A stretch of 23,518 nt of DNA, from NCBI GenBank assembly GCA_003427395.1, contig BFEA01000355.1:675698-699215 (forward strand), given 5' to 3'. Position numbers and translations under genes: made by a program. Positions 1 through 10,068 of the stretch are shown piece by piece. Numbering within the stretch: the first letter of the stretch is position 1; the number at the start of each line of letters is the position of its first letter. This DNA is from Chara braunii (Eukaryota; Streptophyta; Charophyceae; Charales; Characeae). The notes under the pieces were generated by a model. It worked only from the letters and a program-made list of their open reading frames with translations. It made no database searches and was not told where the DNA came from.

Positions 1-35
<35 letters not shown>
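1..35. repeat. Poly(A) tract at the left edge
   Basis: The window opens with 35 consecutive A residues followed by AT-rich sequence. The right edge also ends in an A tract, so both edges look like assembly breaks at homopolymers rather than biological boundaries. No polyadenylated retrocopy can be identified beside it. Confidence 0.9.
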
Positions 36-38
<3 letters not shown>

Positions 39-1311
39 AAAAATTAAAAATATCGGCAGTTCAACATGTGCCGCAAGCTCCCACTCGCCCACCTTCAGTG
101 GAGTTCGAGCTTAGGTATGCGCTTCAACAACCCGCAGGTCTACCAACTGGATTAGGCCGGCTGGTGCTAGTCCCACAACTTTATTTTCCCCCAGTCTGTG
201 GGTGTACTAGTTCGACCTGGGTCCACAACTGTTGGTCCCACAGGCCTATCAACACCCAACCCTCTCACTTTTCACAACGGGCTGAGGTGAACGGGTGGTG
301 TATCCTTTGGTCATGGTTGCCCAGGCTTTAACCACCCCACGGGTCCTGGTGCAGATCTTGGTGGCAGCGACAAATATTAAAAAACGGAGGCCGAGGTGGA
401 AAGGGGTCCTATGTGACTAGCCTGCTGCAGCCACCAATTTTGCTGGCCTCCCAACAGTGCCCTCGGCCGCCCTCAAAGGCTGAAGTGGAGCCGGTTCCAT
501 GGGAACAGATGCTAGGACAGCCCTGCCGCACAGCAAAAACTGCGGCAGCTTCCCACCGGTGCCCCCTGAAAAAGACAACAGCACCACAACGTCGGGCATA
601 TGCTCAGCCGTCGAGTCATCTGCGACGCTGCAGAGGGCTGAAGGGCGCAGGCCCGCTGCTAAGCCAACAGCGTGAGCTTGGGTGAAGCGGGTCCCAGCAG
701 GCGCGCTCACACTCGAATCTGTCATAGCAGACCGTGGTTGGTGGACGGTGCGCCCGCAGCAGCCCCCACCACCCAGGTCTCTTTTCGCCTCATAGGCTAA
801 TCACCCACCGGCTCGCATGCACGTTGAATTTTGTTGTCCGAGTATCAAGGCGGCTGACCGAGGAATTTTTCCAGCATCCAGGACACGTTGCAACCCGAGC
901 GGGCCTTGTCGAAAGAGGCGTGTGATCAAGGTCCTCGACTGTCGTAACGGCAACCCGTATCCGGCAAAGTAGTAGCCGAGCGAGACCCATGGTGCCCGAC
1001 GTTGGTCTCGGACCCGGTCACTGGGTCAAAGACAACCATAAAAATAGAAGTAGGAATAAATAGATAATAAAATTAATAAAAATAAGAATAAATGTAAGGA
1101 AACAAAAAAAAGTAACTGGGCGAGGGGCCGTGCGTTCTGCTGGCCTGTGACGCCACGCATGCTCATGCAGCGCACACCCGTGTCGCGCGTGGTTGCACCT
1201 TATCATCGATACTCCGCGCGCGCCGCTCACCCGGGCAAGGACGCAACCCTCACCCGCGAAGGCGCCATCAACTTCGGATGAGGTCGCACCGGCGTGACTT
1301 ACAAAAAGCAC
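36..1311. other. Unassigned GC-rich stretch, no gene seen
   Basis: Short open frames of 60 to 100 codons occur on both strands and overlap each other. None has a recognisable motif or a convincing domain, and the frames look like chance openings in GC-rich sequence. A short AT-rich block at about 1037-1110 interrupts the GC-rich sequence. I see no RNA gene or transposon end here. Confidence 0.6.
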
Positions 1312-1339
1312 ACCAAATACCCTTGTAAGGGTATTTGGT
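1312..1339. repeat. Perfect 28-bp palindrome
   Basis: The arms 1312-1324 (ACCAAATACCCTT) and 1327-1339 are exact reverse complements around a 2-base centre. A transcript could fold into a 13-bp stem, or the site could be two abutting terminal inverted repeats. No second copy of the arm was spotted elsewhere in the window. Confidence 0.8.
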
Positions 1340-2330
1340 ACGACAGCGCCTTGACTCTCTTGGAGATTTTAGCCCATCGTCAACAGGTCAAAAAAAACTT
1401 AACAATTTGGTTAACTCAGTTAAATACTCTTGCTTCAGGAAACTTTGCAATTTGACTTACTGAACAGATTTTTCTCGTTCTCAAAATGAGTGAGGAAAAC
1501 AAAGTTGGTCAGATTAGGGGATTTTTTGTTTCACTCCTAAGCCGTCATTTTCTCGTCAATCAGGAAGATGGCGAATTACCCAGTAAAATCGTGACAGAAA
1601 ATCCCGCAGCGTAACTTGGAAAGGGGGATGATTATGAACGCGACACGCTGCCAGTCCGGCAAGTTGCACCCCCCCCTCACACCAACTCGAATGTCCCGCT
1701 TGGGCACTTGTGTTTCCCTTCTGCTGGTTGTATTGAAACAGGCTTCACGCTGTACGTAATGCTTGGTTGCTCAGCCTAACAACAAACGCTTTGGCTTAAT
1801 ACAAAGATGTACTCCCAGAGAACTCATAAATTAGAGGTTTTCAATGCAGCATTTTGGACTGCTCTGCCATCTGTTTCCTCGGAGCACTGCTCTCTCTACG
1901 TACCTGCAGATGTTCTTGCGGGAGTCTTTCAAACGCACATAAAGTCTTCTCCCTGGGTGAACAAACATTAATAAAATAAAATAAAATAAATATATACGAC
2001 GTCAAAAATAGCCCGCAAGATCATCCTCAGACGCACCAGAAACCCTATCTTTGACCCTGTTTAGCGCCCTTAAAGTTGCCCTCTTGATCCCTCAACCCCT
2101 GAGTTCTCGGGTTGTAGGCCCGAGTTCAAACGGAGTTACTTTTCTGTCTTCTCTCCCATGCATTCCGCTCGGCAGGGTGCGGCAGTTTCATTCGGATAAG
2201 CGAACCTTTCCCTACAGTATGAAGTCTTCAATGATATGCGAATGTGTCTGTTTCAACGGATTCGCGAACGGATAGGAAGAGTCAATGGTACCCAGTAGCT
2301 TGTTTGTTTCTGTCGTGATCTTTGGTTGTC
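1340..2330. other. Unassigned stretch, no gene seen
   Basis: Mixed-composition sequence with no ORF that I can support. It contains a short ATAAA-type pentanucleotide run at about 1971-1990 and a C-rich tract near 1669. The single-exon frame at 2051-2275 carries no recognisable motif. Confidence 0.55.
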
Positions 2331-2460
2331 AGTGTTCTCTCTTTCACTCTATCTCTCTCTCTCTCCCTTCTTGCCCTGACTCTCGCTCTCTTTCTTGCGT
2401 GCCCAGTCTGCCCCTATTTCTCTCTCCCTATCGCAACACGACCTCTTTTTCTCGCCACAC
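2331..2460. repeat. Pyrimidine-rich CT low-complexity tract
   Basis: Dominated by CTCTCT and TTTCTC words on the plus strand. Overlapping frames in this stretch read as leucine- and serine-rich peptides because of the composition, so they should not be taken as signal peptides or membrane proteins. Confidence 0.7.
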
Positions 2461-4322
2461 ACTCCGCTATGACCATATACTCATACTCAAATCTTCGACG
2501 GAGTCGAACTAGACTCTCGCCCGTCAGTTTCTCCTCACATTCTCGTTAATTCGAACCTGTTCGGCGAGCGTGCCCCGGTGCGTGCCAGGCGGTGGGTGCT
2601 CAATGATCGTCTTTGTGTCCATTTCTCCTAGCGTGCACGTGCATGAACGTGAGGGCGTGCACGATAGAATGTGTGTGTGCTGCGCTGGCGCACAGACTGA
2701 GGGCGCACTAGTCTACTGCGCTCCCCCCCCTTCACTTCTTGAGGGAATGTGTACGAATCTTCAGCTAAATCGTAGGATGGTGTGCCGACTCCCACTGTGC
2801 AAATACGTTTCCAGTCTTTTACTCACCTGATTAGTATAGACCTTCTGTCGGAACATGGAGACATGCTCAACAGTTGGAACGAGGAAAGACCCGTAGAGAT
2901 TTCGTCTGTTTTCAGCGATCTGTGTGCGTGAGAACGGATCTTCAACAAAGACTTGGAAAGGCACACCGCGCTACAGTCATGGCCTCGTTGGATATCTCGC
3001 CGAAAAAGAAAATAATTATTTCCACATACTCCTCCCGCGAGCACCGGAAACCTCAAGTGAGCATGAGTAGAGCACTTCTTGTTTGCAGGCGAGTAAAAGT
3101 CTCCTCCGGAAACCCGGACTGGCCTCTGTAACGAAGCCTTTGCCGCCTTGTACGCCCTCCCCCCTTCGATGTCGGTGGAGAAGTACTCCGAGCACGCCCG
3201 GCGCGCTGCCTAATACAGTCCGTCCTTTTCTCCAACCAGGCCTTCCACTTCCGCTCGCTCCCTGGACACTTCACACGCATTCTTCACAGCCACACCATAT
3301 CTCTCCCGTCACGTCTCGGGTCCCCTTTCCGCGTGCCCACCAATCGGCTGTGAGGGAGAGTTAGCGAGTCTCTGAGTACTCGCTCTGTGCCCCTCTTTGA
3401 TCTCCCTTCCCCCGCTGACCAGTTGAGCCCGCTTGGGCGATGCACACCTAGCACAGAGGCTCGTCCCTGCAACCATCCCCCAACCGAGCTCGAACCCAGG
3501 CTGCGTTGTGGGCGGCGAACGCCTGGCATAACTCCGCTGTGTGCTCTCCCCAACTGCCTGTAACTTCCCTCGTACCACTGCAAGAGCGCTGGACACGCCT
3601 GGCGCAACTCCCGATGCAACAACCTCCGAAGTTGCGGACCGGGTACACCGTGCACGCCTCCCACTACTCATGTCACCTCCCTCGTCTCTCGTTCTCCTCG
3701 TCAACTATATCCGCGGCCGTCCTGGCCACACTCGGACAACCAAAATGTTTCCCAAACGAGGCCCTGGGCAGTGTAGGCAACGGAACCAGCCGGGTACTGT
3801 GGTACCCCGGATTCAACCCTGTGAAACAGGTTCCGGTCCGAGTTATGGCACGGGGTATCAGAACACAAATGCCTCGGCCATTAAACCGCGTCTCTGCGCC
3901 ACAGATCTTCCCTACCCATCAGGGTGCGACGCTCATTCGTGAAGTAAACATACCGAGTTGGAAAGAACTCGCCGCGCTGAGCTATGACACCTAAGCGGTA
4001 AACCCAACAACCGTCATCAAGAGAACGCCATTATCTTCAAACACGGTTGGGGCTTCCCTGCGGAACCAAATACTGTATCAAGCAGAGAATGCGTCAAGGT
4101 AGAACGGTGCCAGATCATTACTGGGACAGGGCGTTGCACCAATGCCGATCGATTACCGACCCCATGCCACCCACCCCGGGTCGCAGTAGGCTCAACCATG
4201 CCAGCGCTGATCCTGCCTCAAACCGGTGGACCATGCCTGTCCGAGTCCAAGACTGTGCCGCGCCGTAAATGATATATACGTACGTGACAGATCCGTGTGA
4301 CCCACACCGTAGCAGCGGCGTT
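2461..4322. other. Unassigned stretch, no gene seen
   Basis: Several open frames of 70 to 160 codons overlap on both strands between about 3050 and 3994, the longest at 3506-3994 on the plus strand. None shows a recognisable domain, and long mutually overlapping frames are expected in moderately GC-rich noncoding DNA. I make no gene call. Confidence 0.5.
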
Positions 4323-4866
4323 CCTGAAATAAATCTCTGCGATAGTAACGTCCAGTAATAATCCGTCAGAATAGCGCTGAACCTGAAATAACATGCGTGA
4401 TGGGACCGAACCTGGAATAAACTACCGTCAAGGTGCCATGTCTGAAATAAATCACCATGATGACGTCGCACCTGAAATAAATATTTGTGATGATCCCGAC
4501 CTAAAAAAAGTTATCGCAGTGATCTCAATGTTGGAATAACGCGTCATGGTAGTTCCGAGCCTGAACTAAAAAAAAATGTCGCAGTGGTCTCAGGCCTGAG
4601 AATTAACCGCCGCAGGAGCCTTATCCCTAAAAATAAGTCACTGGAGTGGACACCGGAGCTGGGATTCGATGCCACGATCGTGCCACACCTTGAATGAATT
4701 GATGCCGAACCCATGCCGAGCCTGAAACAATTGCCGTGAAGGTTCCGGTTCCGAACCTGAAATAAATTGCCGTAGAGGTTCCGATTGTGAAGCTAATTGA
4801 CCACGGTGGCTGCAACCCTGAAAATAAGTCACCGTAGTGGTCCCAAGTCTGAAACAAACTGACGCC
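4323..4866. repeat. Degenerate minisatellite, period about 30 bp
   Basis: Units begin with CCTGAAATAAAT or a close variant and continue into a more variable part resembling CCGTGATGGTCCCGA. Clear unit starts lie near 4323, 4383, 4441, 4471, 4733, 4753 and 4848, with many more degenerate copies between. Spacing between neighbouring units is about 28 to 35 bases. Read on the minus strand, the repeat gives recurring peptide words such as YFRFG in open frames, which is a by-product of the unit and not evidence of a gene. Confidence 0.75.
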
Positions 4867-4869
4867 GAG

Positions 4870-5500
4870 CCCATACCGACCCAGATACACGCCGGATACC
4901 GTCGGATGTAGCCAGTCCGTAACAATACCGAATCTCTCCGAGCCACGTATCCGTACCAAGCCAAATACCATACTGTCAGCCCAAGGTAGCACCACCCACG
5001 TCGTCCATGCGACCACTCTCGGACTGACTCAGTGAGGTTAGTAATCAGATAAATCGCGAAAGCGACACAGATGATCCCGATCATCAGGGGATAGTAAAAA
5101 AAAGTTAGAGTTCAGAGAATTTGATCAAATCTGGGTTCTGAATTGACGGTGGCTAATCCAAGCAAAATCAGGCCAGGCATCAAATAATCATTAGTTCTTG
5201 TTCGTTCCATCATTTCTAATCATTCTACCCCCTTTTTAACCATAAGTCCACAAAAAATAAATTATGAGGGAGTTTTAATTAAATTGTTAGAATTCTTTTG
5301 TTTTTTTTCTCCTTTATCATTTTTAATATTTTTCTTTTGTTTTTGATTGCCCGAAACATATAATAATGAGGTATTTTCTCCAAAATTTTAATGCCACAGA
5401 AAATAAAGAAATTAAGGAATACTACATTTTTCTCCCCTCCTACTGTTCTTAATCTTTTCTCCCATTTTTAGTTTAGGTACCAAAATTAAAAAAAAATTGA
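4870..5500. other. No gene; AT-rich stretch from about 5095
   Basis: Composition changes sharply near 5095 to A- and T-rich sequence with T runs and A runs, and becomes GC-rich again near 5500. No ORF or recognised repeat family is supported. It is probably old intergenic sequence or an AT-rich element flanking the retrotransposon. Confidence 0.5.
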
Positions 5501-6123
5501 GGCGCTATTCCAGCCCCGATCATAGGCGGCAAAAGCATTGCGGCGGGGTCAACCCACGCGATGCCTCCCCGCGGCCGGCCATCCCATGTCTAGCCTCGAA
5601 ACGGGCAGAAATGAGGGTCCCTAGATGTGCCGGGAGCGGCTACCCATTTCGCCATCTTTGAGAGTTACTCGTAAGGTTCAGTGCTCCCAAAATCTGGGGT
5701 GCCCTGAGCTCCCTTAATTTTTGTTGCCTGGTCAAACCAGAGTACTGTCAAAACACGGACTTGTTTTTGAGCCTAAGTCCCAAAGCCACAGATTTCGGGC
5801 GGCTCATTGCTTATGGTCGCCTTACAGTTAGCCCGGACCACTTCTCGACGCCCCCGTCGAGCCCTATCTACTTACGTCAAACGAAGCGGACAAGCTTCAG
5901 GGTAATTGCCCGTAAAGGACGCCCACGTCGGCATTTAATTATCTTATGTTTCAGTTTGTTATGAGTTGTGAAGCTAAGAAGATGCTTGTTGTTTCCCCCC
6001 TTTCTTCGGGAATTTGGCCCGGATAGGATTTTCTCTCTCTTCTGACGTTGGTCCGAGAAAGGTGACGACTCGTCAGCTTGTCTAATACGAACTCTCCGTC
6101 TGGCTCTCATAAGCACGAATAAC
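5500..6123 (-). other. Downstream flank, possible 3' LTR of the Ty3/gypsy element
   Basis: This lies immediately downstream of the integrase stop codon on the minus strand, where the 3' LTR of a Ty3/gypsy element should be. A TG directly follows a purine-rich tract at 6126-6140, as expected for an LTR start. I could not find a matching copy upstream of gag or of the extra ORF, so the LTR identity rests on position only. The two paired frames in it (5761-5964 plus strand, 5877-6116 minus strand) carry no recognised domain. Confidence 0.35.
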
Positions 6124-6125
6124 CA

Positions 6126-6140
6126 TTTCTTCTCTCTTCC
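6126..6140 (-). promoter_or_regulatory. Candidate polypurine tract for plus-strand priming
   Basis: On the minus strand, GGAAGAGAGAAGAAA follows the integrase TAA directly and is followed at once by TG, the usual first two bases of an LTR. This is the expected place and composition of a polypurine tract. A second purine run on the same strand, around 5994-6005, is an alternative. Without the matching 5' LTR the call stays tentative. Confidence 0.4.
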
Positions 6141-7205
6141 TTATGCCATTCCTTTGAGCTTTCTTCTCTCCATTTTTTTCCTATTCTTGGAACTTTTCCT
6201 TACCTCGAATCGTCTCGAGGGGGCTTCATCCTCCATTTTGGCCTTCCCTTTTCCTTTCGGGCCTGTCAGCGATAAGGTGGGTGCTGGCCTGGGTCTAAAC
6301 AGCTTTAACCTAGCACCCGCTACTGGGTCCTTGCACTTGGATCCGTCTAATTCTGCTATCATATAGGCACCCCAGTCGAACGCCTCAACCACTCTGTAAG
6401 GTCCCATCCATCTGTTGGCGAGTTTTCCGGTCCAGGTCCTTTCCAGTGCTGCGTCGTAGAGAAGGACCATATCTCCTACGCTCACCCTCTCTTTCTTGAT
6501 CCGCACGCCCTTATCCCATCTCTCTTTTCCTTTGTCCCTCTCCACAGCCAGACGATCAGCTGCTGTCATAAGGTTGTCTTCCAAACCATAGGCTATCTGT
6601 CTTGTTCGGGCAGCTATGAGTTCCTCTTTGGACATCCTTTCCTTCCAGTCGACGGTTGTCCAGCTGTCGACGTGAAACTCTATGGGAAGAGGACAATGTC
6701 GTCCGAACCACAAGGTGTATGGTGGGTATCCAGTGCTAGCTCGGACCATAACGTTGTCCGCCCATATTGCGTATCGAAAATATCGTGGCCAATCGCTGTC
6801 CTTACCTTTGCACCACTTGGATAGTGACGCTATCAGAGTCTGGTGTCCCCTCTCTACTAGAGAGTTCGACTGTGGGTGGTAGGCGGTGACTATCGAAACT
6901 CTCGCCCCGACTCTCTTGAACACACTCTGAACCTCGTCAGCTAGAAATTTCGCCCCTCTATCCATCACTATCTTGCTGCCACATCCATACCTAGATAAGT
7001 ACTCTAGGACGAAGTTCTTCACTTCCCTTGCCGACTTACTCCTGATAGGTCTACCGTCCACGAACCCAGTGAAGTCGTCTCGTATGTTCACAACATAGTT
7101 CATATTGCTTACTCCTTTCGGCATCTTCACCAGATCGATGTGTACCTTCTCTCCTGGCCTGATTGGATATGATGGATGAAGTGGCTCTTTGTATTTCACA
7201 AGAGC
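6141..7205 (-). pseudogene. Integrase catalytic core and C-terminal GPY/F region
   Basis: Catalyses insertion of the retrotransposon cDNA. Counting residues from position 7199, the catalytic triad is D22 (in VHIDL), D80 (in IVMDRG) and E116 (in NSLVERGH), which gives the D-D-35-E spacing of retroviral and Ty3/gypsy integrases. A GPY motif (WMGPYRV) sits in the C-terminal third, and the tail is lysine- and arginine-rich, which suits nucleic-acid binding. The frame continues directly from the upstream pol frame and is separated from it only by an in-frame TGA at 7208-7206, so it is the C-terminal part of the same polyprotein and not a separate gene. The triad is intact even though the polyprotein is broken. 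No chromodomain is evident. Confidence 0.9.
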
Positions 7206-7901
7206 TCAGTTTTGACACTCCTCGCAGGTTATACAGTATCTCTCGATGTCCTTATACTGTCCCTCCCACCAGTACAGTCTGCGTACCTTTTCGTAGGTTC
7301 CTTTGACTCCTCTATGGCCTCCGACTACCTCGTTGTGAAGTTCCACAACTATCGTCTGTCTCTCTTTAGGTTCACAGACTACTCGTAAGGACATCCCCGA
7401 CCCGACTGGCCTTCGGAATAGATAGCCCGCTCTAAGGCAATACTGGGCCGCTTGTCTCCCGATATCTGAATCTTGACTCTCCTCTCCTGACGAATGTAGC
7501 CAGATCGTTCGGTATTTGCCCTCGTAAAGGTTAACCAGAAATCGATCGGCGCGTCTCGGCTCCGCCATTGTAAGGGCTCCAGCTACTATTGGGCGCTCGG
7601 CCTCAAGAGGGATCCGAGAAAGCCCATCCGCCACGACATTTTTAGTACCCGATATTCTCTCAACTGTGTAATCATAGAGTCGAATCCGTATCAACCATCG
7701 TGCGATGGTCGGGTCCGTCAGACTAAAGTCCTTCTGGAGGACAGACGTAACCGCTGTGGGATCTACTCTTAAGATGAACCGCCGTCCGTAGATATAGTGT
7801 CTGAACGTGTCTAGACACCGCAGAACAGCTAACACTTCCTTCTTGAATTGACTGTAGTTACGCTCAGCCGTATTAAATGTCCTACTCTCAAATCTTAACG
7901 G
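7206..7901 (-). pseudogene. RNase H C-terminal part, linker, integrase HHCC domain
   Basis: This is the continuation of the pol frame between in-frame TGA codons at 7904-7902 and 7208-7206. The first part completes RNase H, with motifs resembling FKKEVLAVL and NVVADGLSR (the latter corresponds to the usual NVVADALSR end of Ty3/gypsy RNase H). After a linker comes the integrase zinc-binding module: LHNEVVGGHRG supplies the two histidines with a six-residue gap, and CITCEEC supplies the cysteines. Residues upstream of 7835, before the first usable start codon, still read as coherent RNase H sequence in this frame. That shows the stop at 7904 interrupted a longer gene. Degradation of the RNA strand and DNA binding would be the roles in an intact element. 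Confidence 0.88.
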
Positions 7902-8837
7902 TCATTCCTTACCTTCAGCGTCCTTCTGAGACAGCAGCCCACCAACTGAACAAGGTCCAGCATCCGTGAATACTATGAAGGGTCTCCCGGCCTCATCATC
8001 AAAGAATGGCACGCCCTGTACGCGCCCTCCCTCTTTAAATTCATCTTTAAGCTCTTGCATAGCGAGTTCCTGAGAAGAATCCCAGTAGAATTTCTCAGTC
8101 TTCCGAAGGAGTACCCTCAATGGCTCAGCCTTCTCCNCATANCTGCGTATGAAAATCCGCCAGTAACCGACCACTCCCAGAAATTGACGGACCTCGGTAG
8201 CGCTATGCAACGGCGACGACCAATTTAGGAGTTTGTCTAGCTTTGCAGGATCCGCTCGGCGTCCTCTTGAGTCGCAGATAAAGCCTAAGATCTTAACAGT
8301 CGAGATGGCCCACCGACTCTTTGTTCCGCTAACCGTCAAATTTGCATCGTCCAGCTGCTCAAGTATCGCGCAAATATCGGTTAGGTGCTGTTTGACGAAT
8401 CTTCTAACTCCTGGCACGACCTCTGTCTCATCTTTCTTTACTGGTCCTTTTATAGGAAAGTCATCCAGAAAAACTTCAACCTTGCCAGGAATACAGTCCT
8501 TGAGAACAGCTACCATGACTCTCTGAAAAACGGCTATCCCATTAGTCCAACCCATAGGGACGACCATCATCTGTATCAGTCCCAATGGTGTGTGCATAGC
8601 CGTGAGGTGCCTGTCCCTGGGATCAAGCGGTACCTCATCATAACCTGAGAACAGATCACAGACCGAATAAATCGACCTGCCCGCGGCGCCTTCAGCCAGT
8701 AAGTCGGCGTGAGGCACATAGCCTACATCTCGAATCGTCACCGCGTTGACCTTCTGAAGGTCCTGGATCCACCGGATCTTGCCATTCGGCTTTCGTAGGA
8801 AGAACCATCGATTAGCATAAGCGCTGTCAGATGGCTC
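7902..8837 (-). pseudogene. Reverse transcriptase core and start of RNase H
   Basis: Copies the element RNA into DNA. Numbering from 8894, the fingers motif lies in WFFLRKPNGKIRWIQD, motif A is SVCDLFSGYDEV with D80, motif B is PMGWTNGIAVFQ, and motif C is VFLDDF with D144 and D145. The thumb and connection carry LGFICDS and VRQFLGVVGYWR. RNase H begins near FIVFTDAG with D311. All three RT aspartates are present. The family's usual YXDD box is FLDD here, a common Ty3/gypsy variant. The frame joins the N-terminal piece only through a one-base lesion at about 8837 and ends at an in-frame TGA (7904-7902). Two N bases (8137, 8142) fall between the RT and RNase H parts. Confidence 0.92.
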
Positions 8838-9256
8838 ATCTTTTCTTTTAGGAAAGCGATAACCTCTTCCTTCTCCTTCTGGGCGTATTTCCATCCTGGG
8901 TCATTCCATGGAACATGTGGAATCGTGTAAATCCTTGCTGGCTTAGCGTAACGAGGGTCAACCCTACAGCGCTCCTCGTCGCTGAAAGCTATAGCCTTAT
9001 CGCACGTCTTTAAGATTTCTATCACACGTTCTCGCTCCTGTGGGGTCAGATTTCCATCTCCGATGTTCATCCCTGCTATCCTCTCTTCCGTTAGGCGTTG
9101 CGGCTCCTTTTTCTTTCTTCCTTTGATTTCCTTTGCGATCTCTTCTTTCGATATCCCTTCTAGTGCAGATCTATCGCTGCCCACCGCCGCTGGCTTAACT
9201 TTCTGAGCTACTCGCTTGTGCCGCTTGGGTAGCCCTCCATAGGGGGTCGTGCCCTT
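8838..9256 (-). pseudogene. N-terminal part of pol, between protease and RT
   Basis: This segment reads coherently in a frame one base behind gag-protease, starting directly after the T-run heptamer at 9262-9256. It carries a lysine-rich, charged linker, then a segment including IYTIPHVPWNDPGWKYAQKEKEEVIAFLKEKM that leads into the RT fingers. The real RT continues in another frame from about 8837, where a single G appears to be missing after the ATG at 8839-8837. A start codon at 9184 is only the first GTG in the frame; the coding sense clearly begins upstream of it, so translation of this part in an intact element would need a frameshift from protease or an internal start. Confidence 0.8.
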
Positions 9257-10068
9257 AAAAAAGACACAGATACCACGCCGCCAAACTCCTCATCTGCCTC
9301 CTTTGGATACGAGTTGTCGTCCACTATCAGCCGACTCCCTAAATCTTCCACTTTTACAATCCGGCCTTCTTCTTCTGTGAGCAGAGGTCCGTACTTCTTC
9401 TCGCGAAATCGCACCGCGAGGTCGGAGATAGGTAACGACTTAATCCGATCACTGGGTCGCGCACCCACATCGAGAGCTGCTCTGTTCCTCGGATTTCGAG
9501 GCTCCACCGTCTCAATCATAACCCGCGTCCCATCTAGCTTCTTAATGGACAGTGTCTGACCCCCGTCCGGTCGCTCTATCGTCACCTCATGCACATGGCT
9601 CAACCACGTTCGTCTCAAGAGCAGGTCAGAGCTGCAGTTCTTGACTGCAAAGACTGGCAGGGTCACTCGTACCCCTTGGACCTCTNTGGCTGCCTTGTGA
9701 CAAACCCCTGTGATCTGTTGCTTTCTCCCATCAGCCGTCTCTATCTCGAATAGGTATGACCTATCGAGTCCAGTCCAACTTGCTCTGCCAGATCCTCGTA
9801 TAATGACAGCCTCACTGCCGTTATCGATCACAGCATCTAGAACCGCTCAGTCGTAAAACTTGTCTGGAGGCACGCCTTCCATCCCATCAAGAAGAACTGT
9901 CGCCATGCGATATGCTCTAGCTGTCACCTCTGATACTGCTACAGTAGGAGCATCCGCCTTAGGGGCCACCTGAACCTCCTCCGGTAGAGGTATGCGAGTC
10001 TTCCGCGTGATTATCTGTAACTCATCGAGAGCCGGCTTGGATGCTGCCAGATATTCCAGAATAGAGCA
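9208..10068 (-). pseudogene. Retropepsin-like aspartic protease region
   Basis: Would process the polyprotein. The sequence is in the same frame as gag and follows its TAG with readable sequence (CSILEYLAASKPALDEL and onward). The active-site motif lies in AVIDNGSEAVII, with the codons at 9825-9817 reading D-N-G where aspartic proteases normally have D-T-G or D-S-G. An in-frame TGA at 9849-9847 splits the domain just before this motif. A second half resembling WLSHVHEVTIERPDGG follows. The open frame ends with TAG near 9208, but coherent coding switches to the pol frame at 9256. One N base lies at 9686. Intactness of the enzyme is doubtful. Confidence 0.75.
9256..9262 (-). promoter_or_regulatory. 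Candidate -1 ribosomal frameshift site T TTT TTA
   Basis: The minus strand reads TCT TTT TTA in the gag-protease frame, so the heptamer T TTT TTA has the X XXY YYZ phase required for tandem slippage. Slipping one base back continues straight into the pol frame. A C-rich then G-rich stretch nine bases downstream could form a weak stem. A one-base loss from an original T7 run would give the same sequence, so the call is not secure. Confidence 0.45.

Noticed and set aside
370-402. GGAGGCCGAGGTGG, which resembles an Alu or 7SL word
   Set aside because: Only a short match with no other 7SL or Alu parts around it.
2085-2140. GAGTTCAAAC and nearby GGCCCGAG, reminiscent of a tRNA T arm
   Set aside because: No acceptor, D or anticodon arm pairs up around it.
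3506-3994. 162-codon plus-strand frame, longest outside the retrotransposon apart from the repeat frame at 19497
   Set aside because: Overlapped by other long frames on both strands, no recognisable domain or composition typical of a real exon.
4323-4866. Repeat array with regularly spaced constant parts, resembling a CRISPR array at first sight
   Set aside because: Units differ from each other throughout, have no exact direct repeats and no unique spacers, no cas genes are nearby, and the window is eukaryotic.
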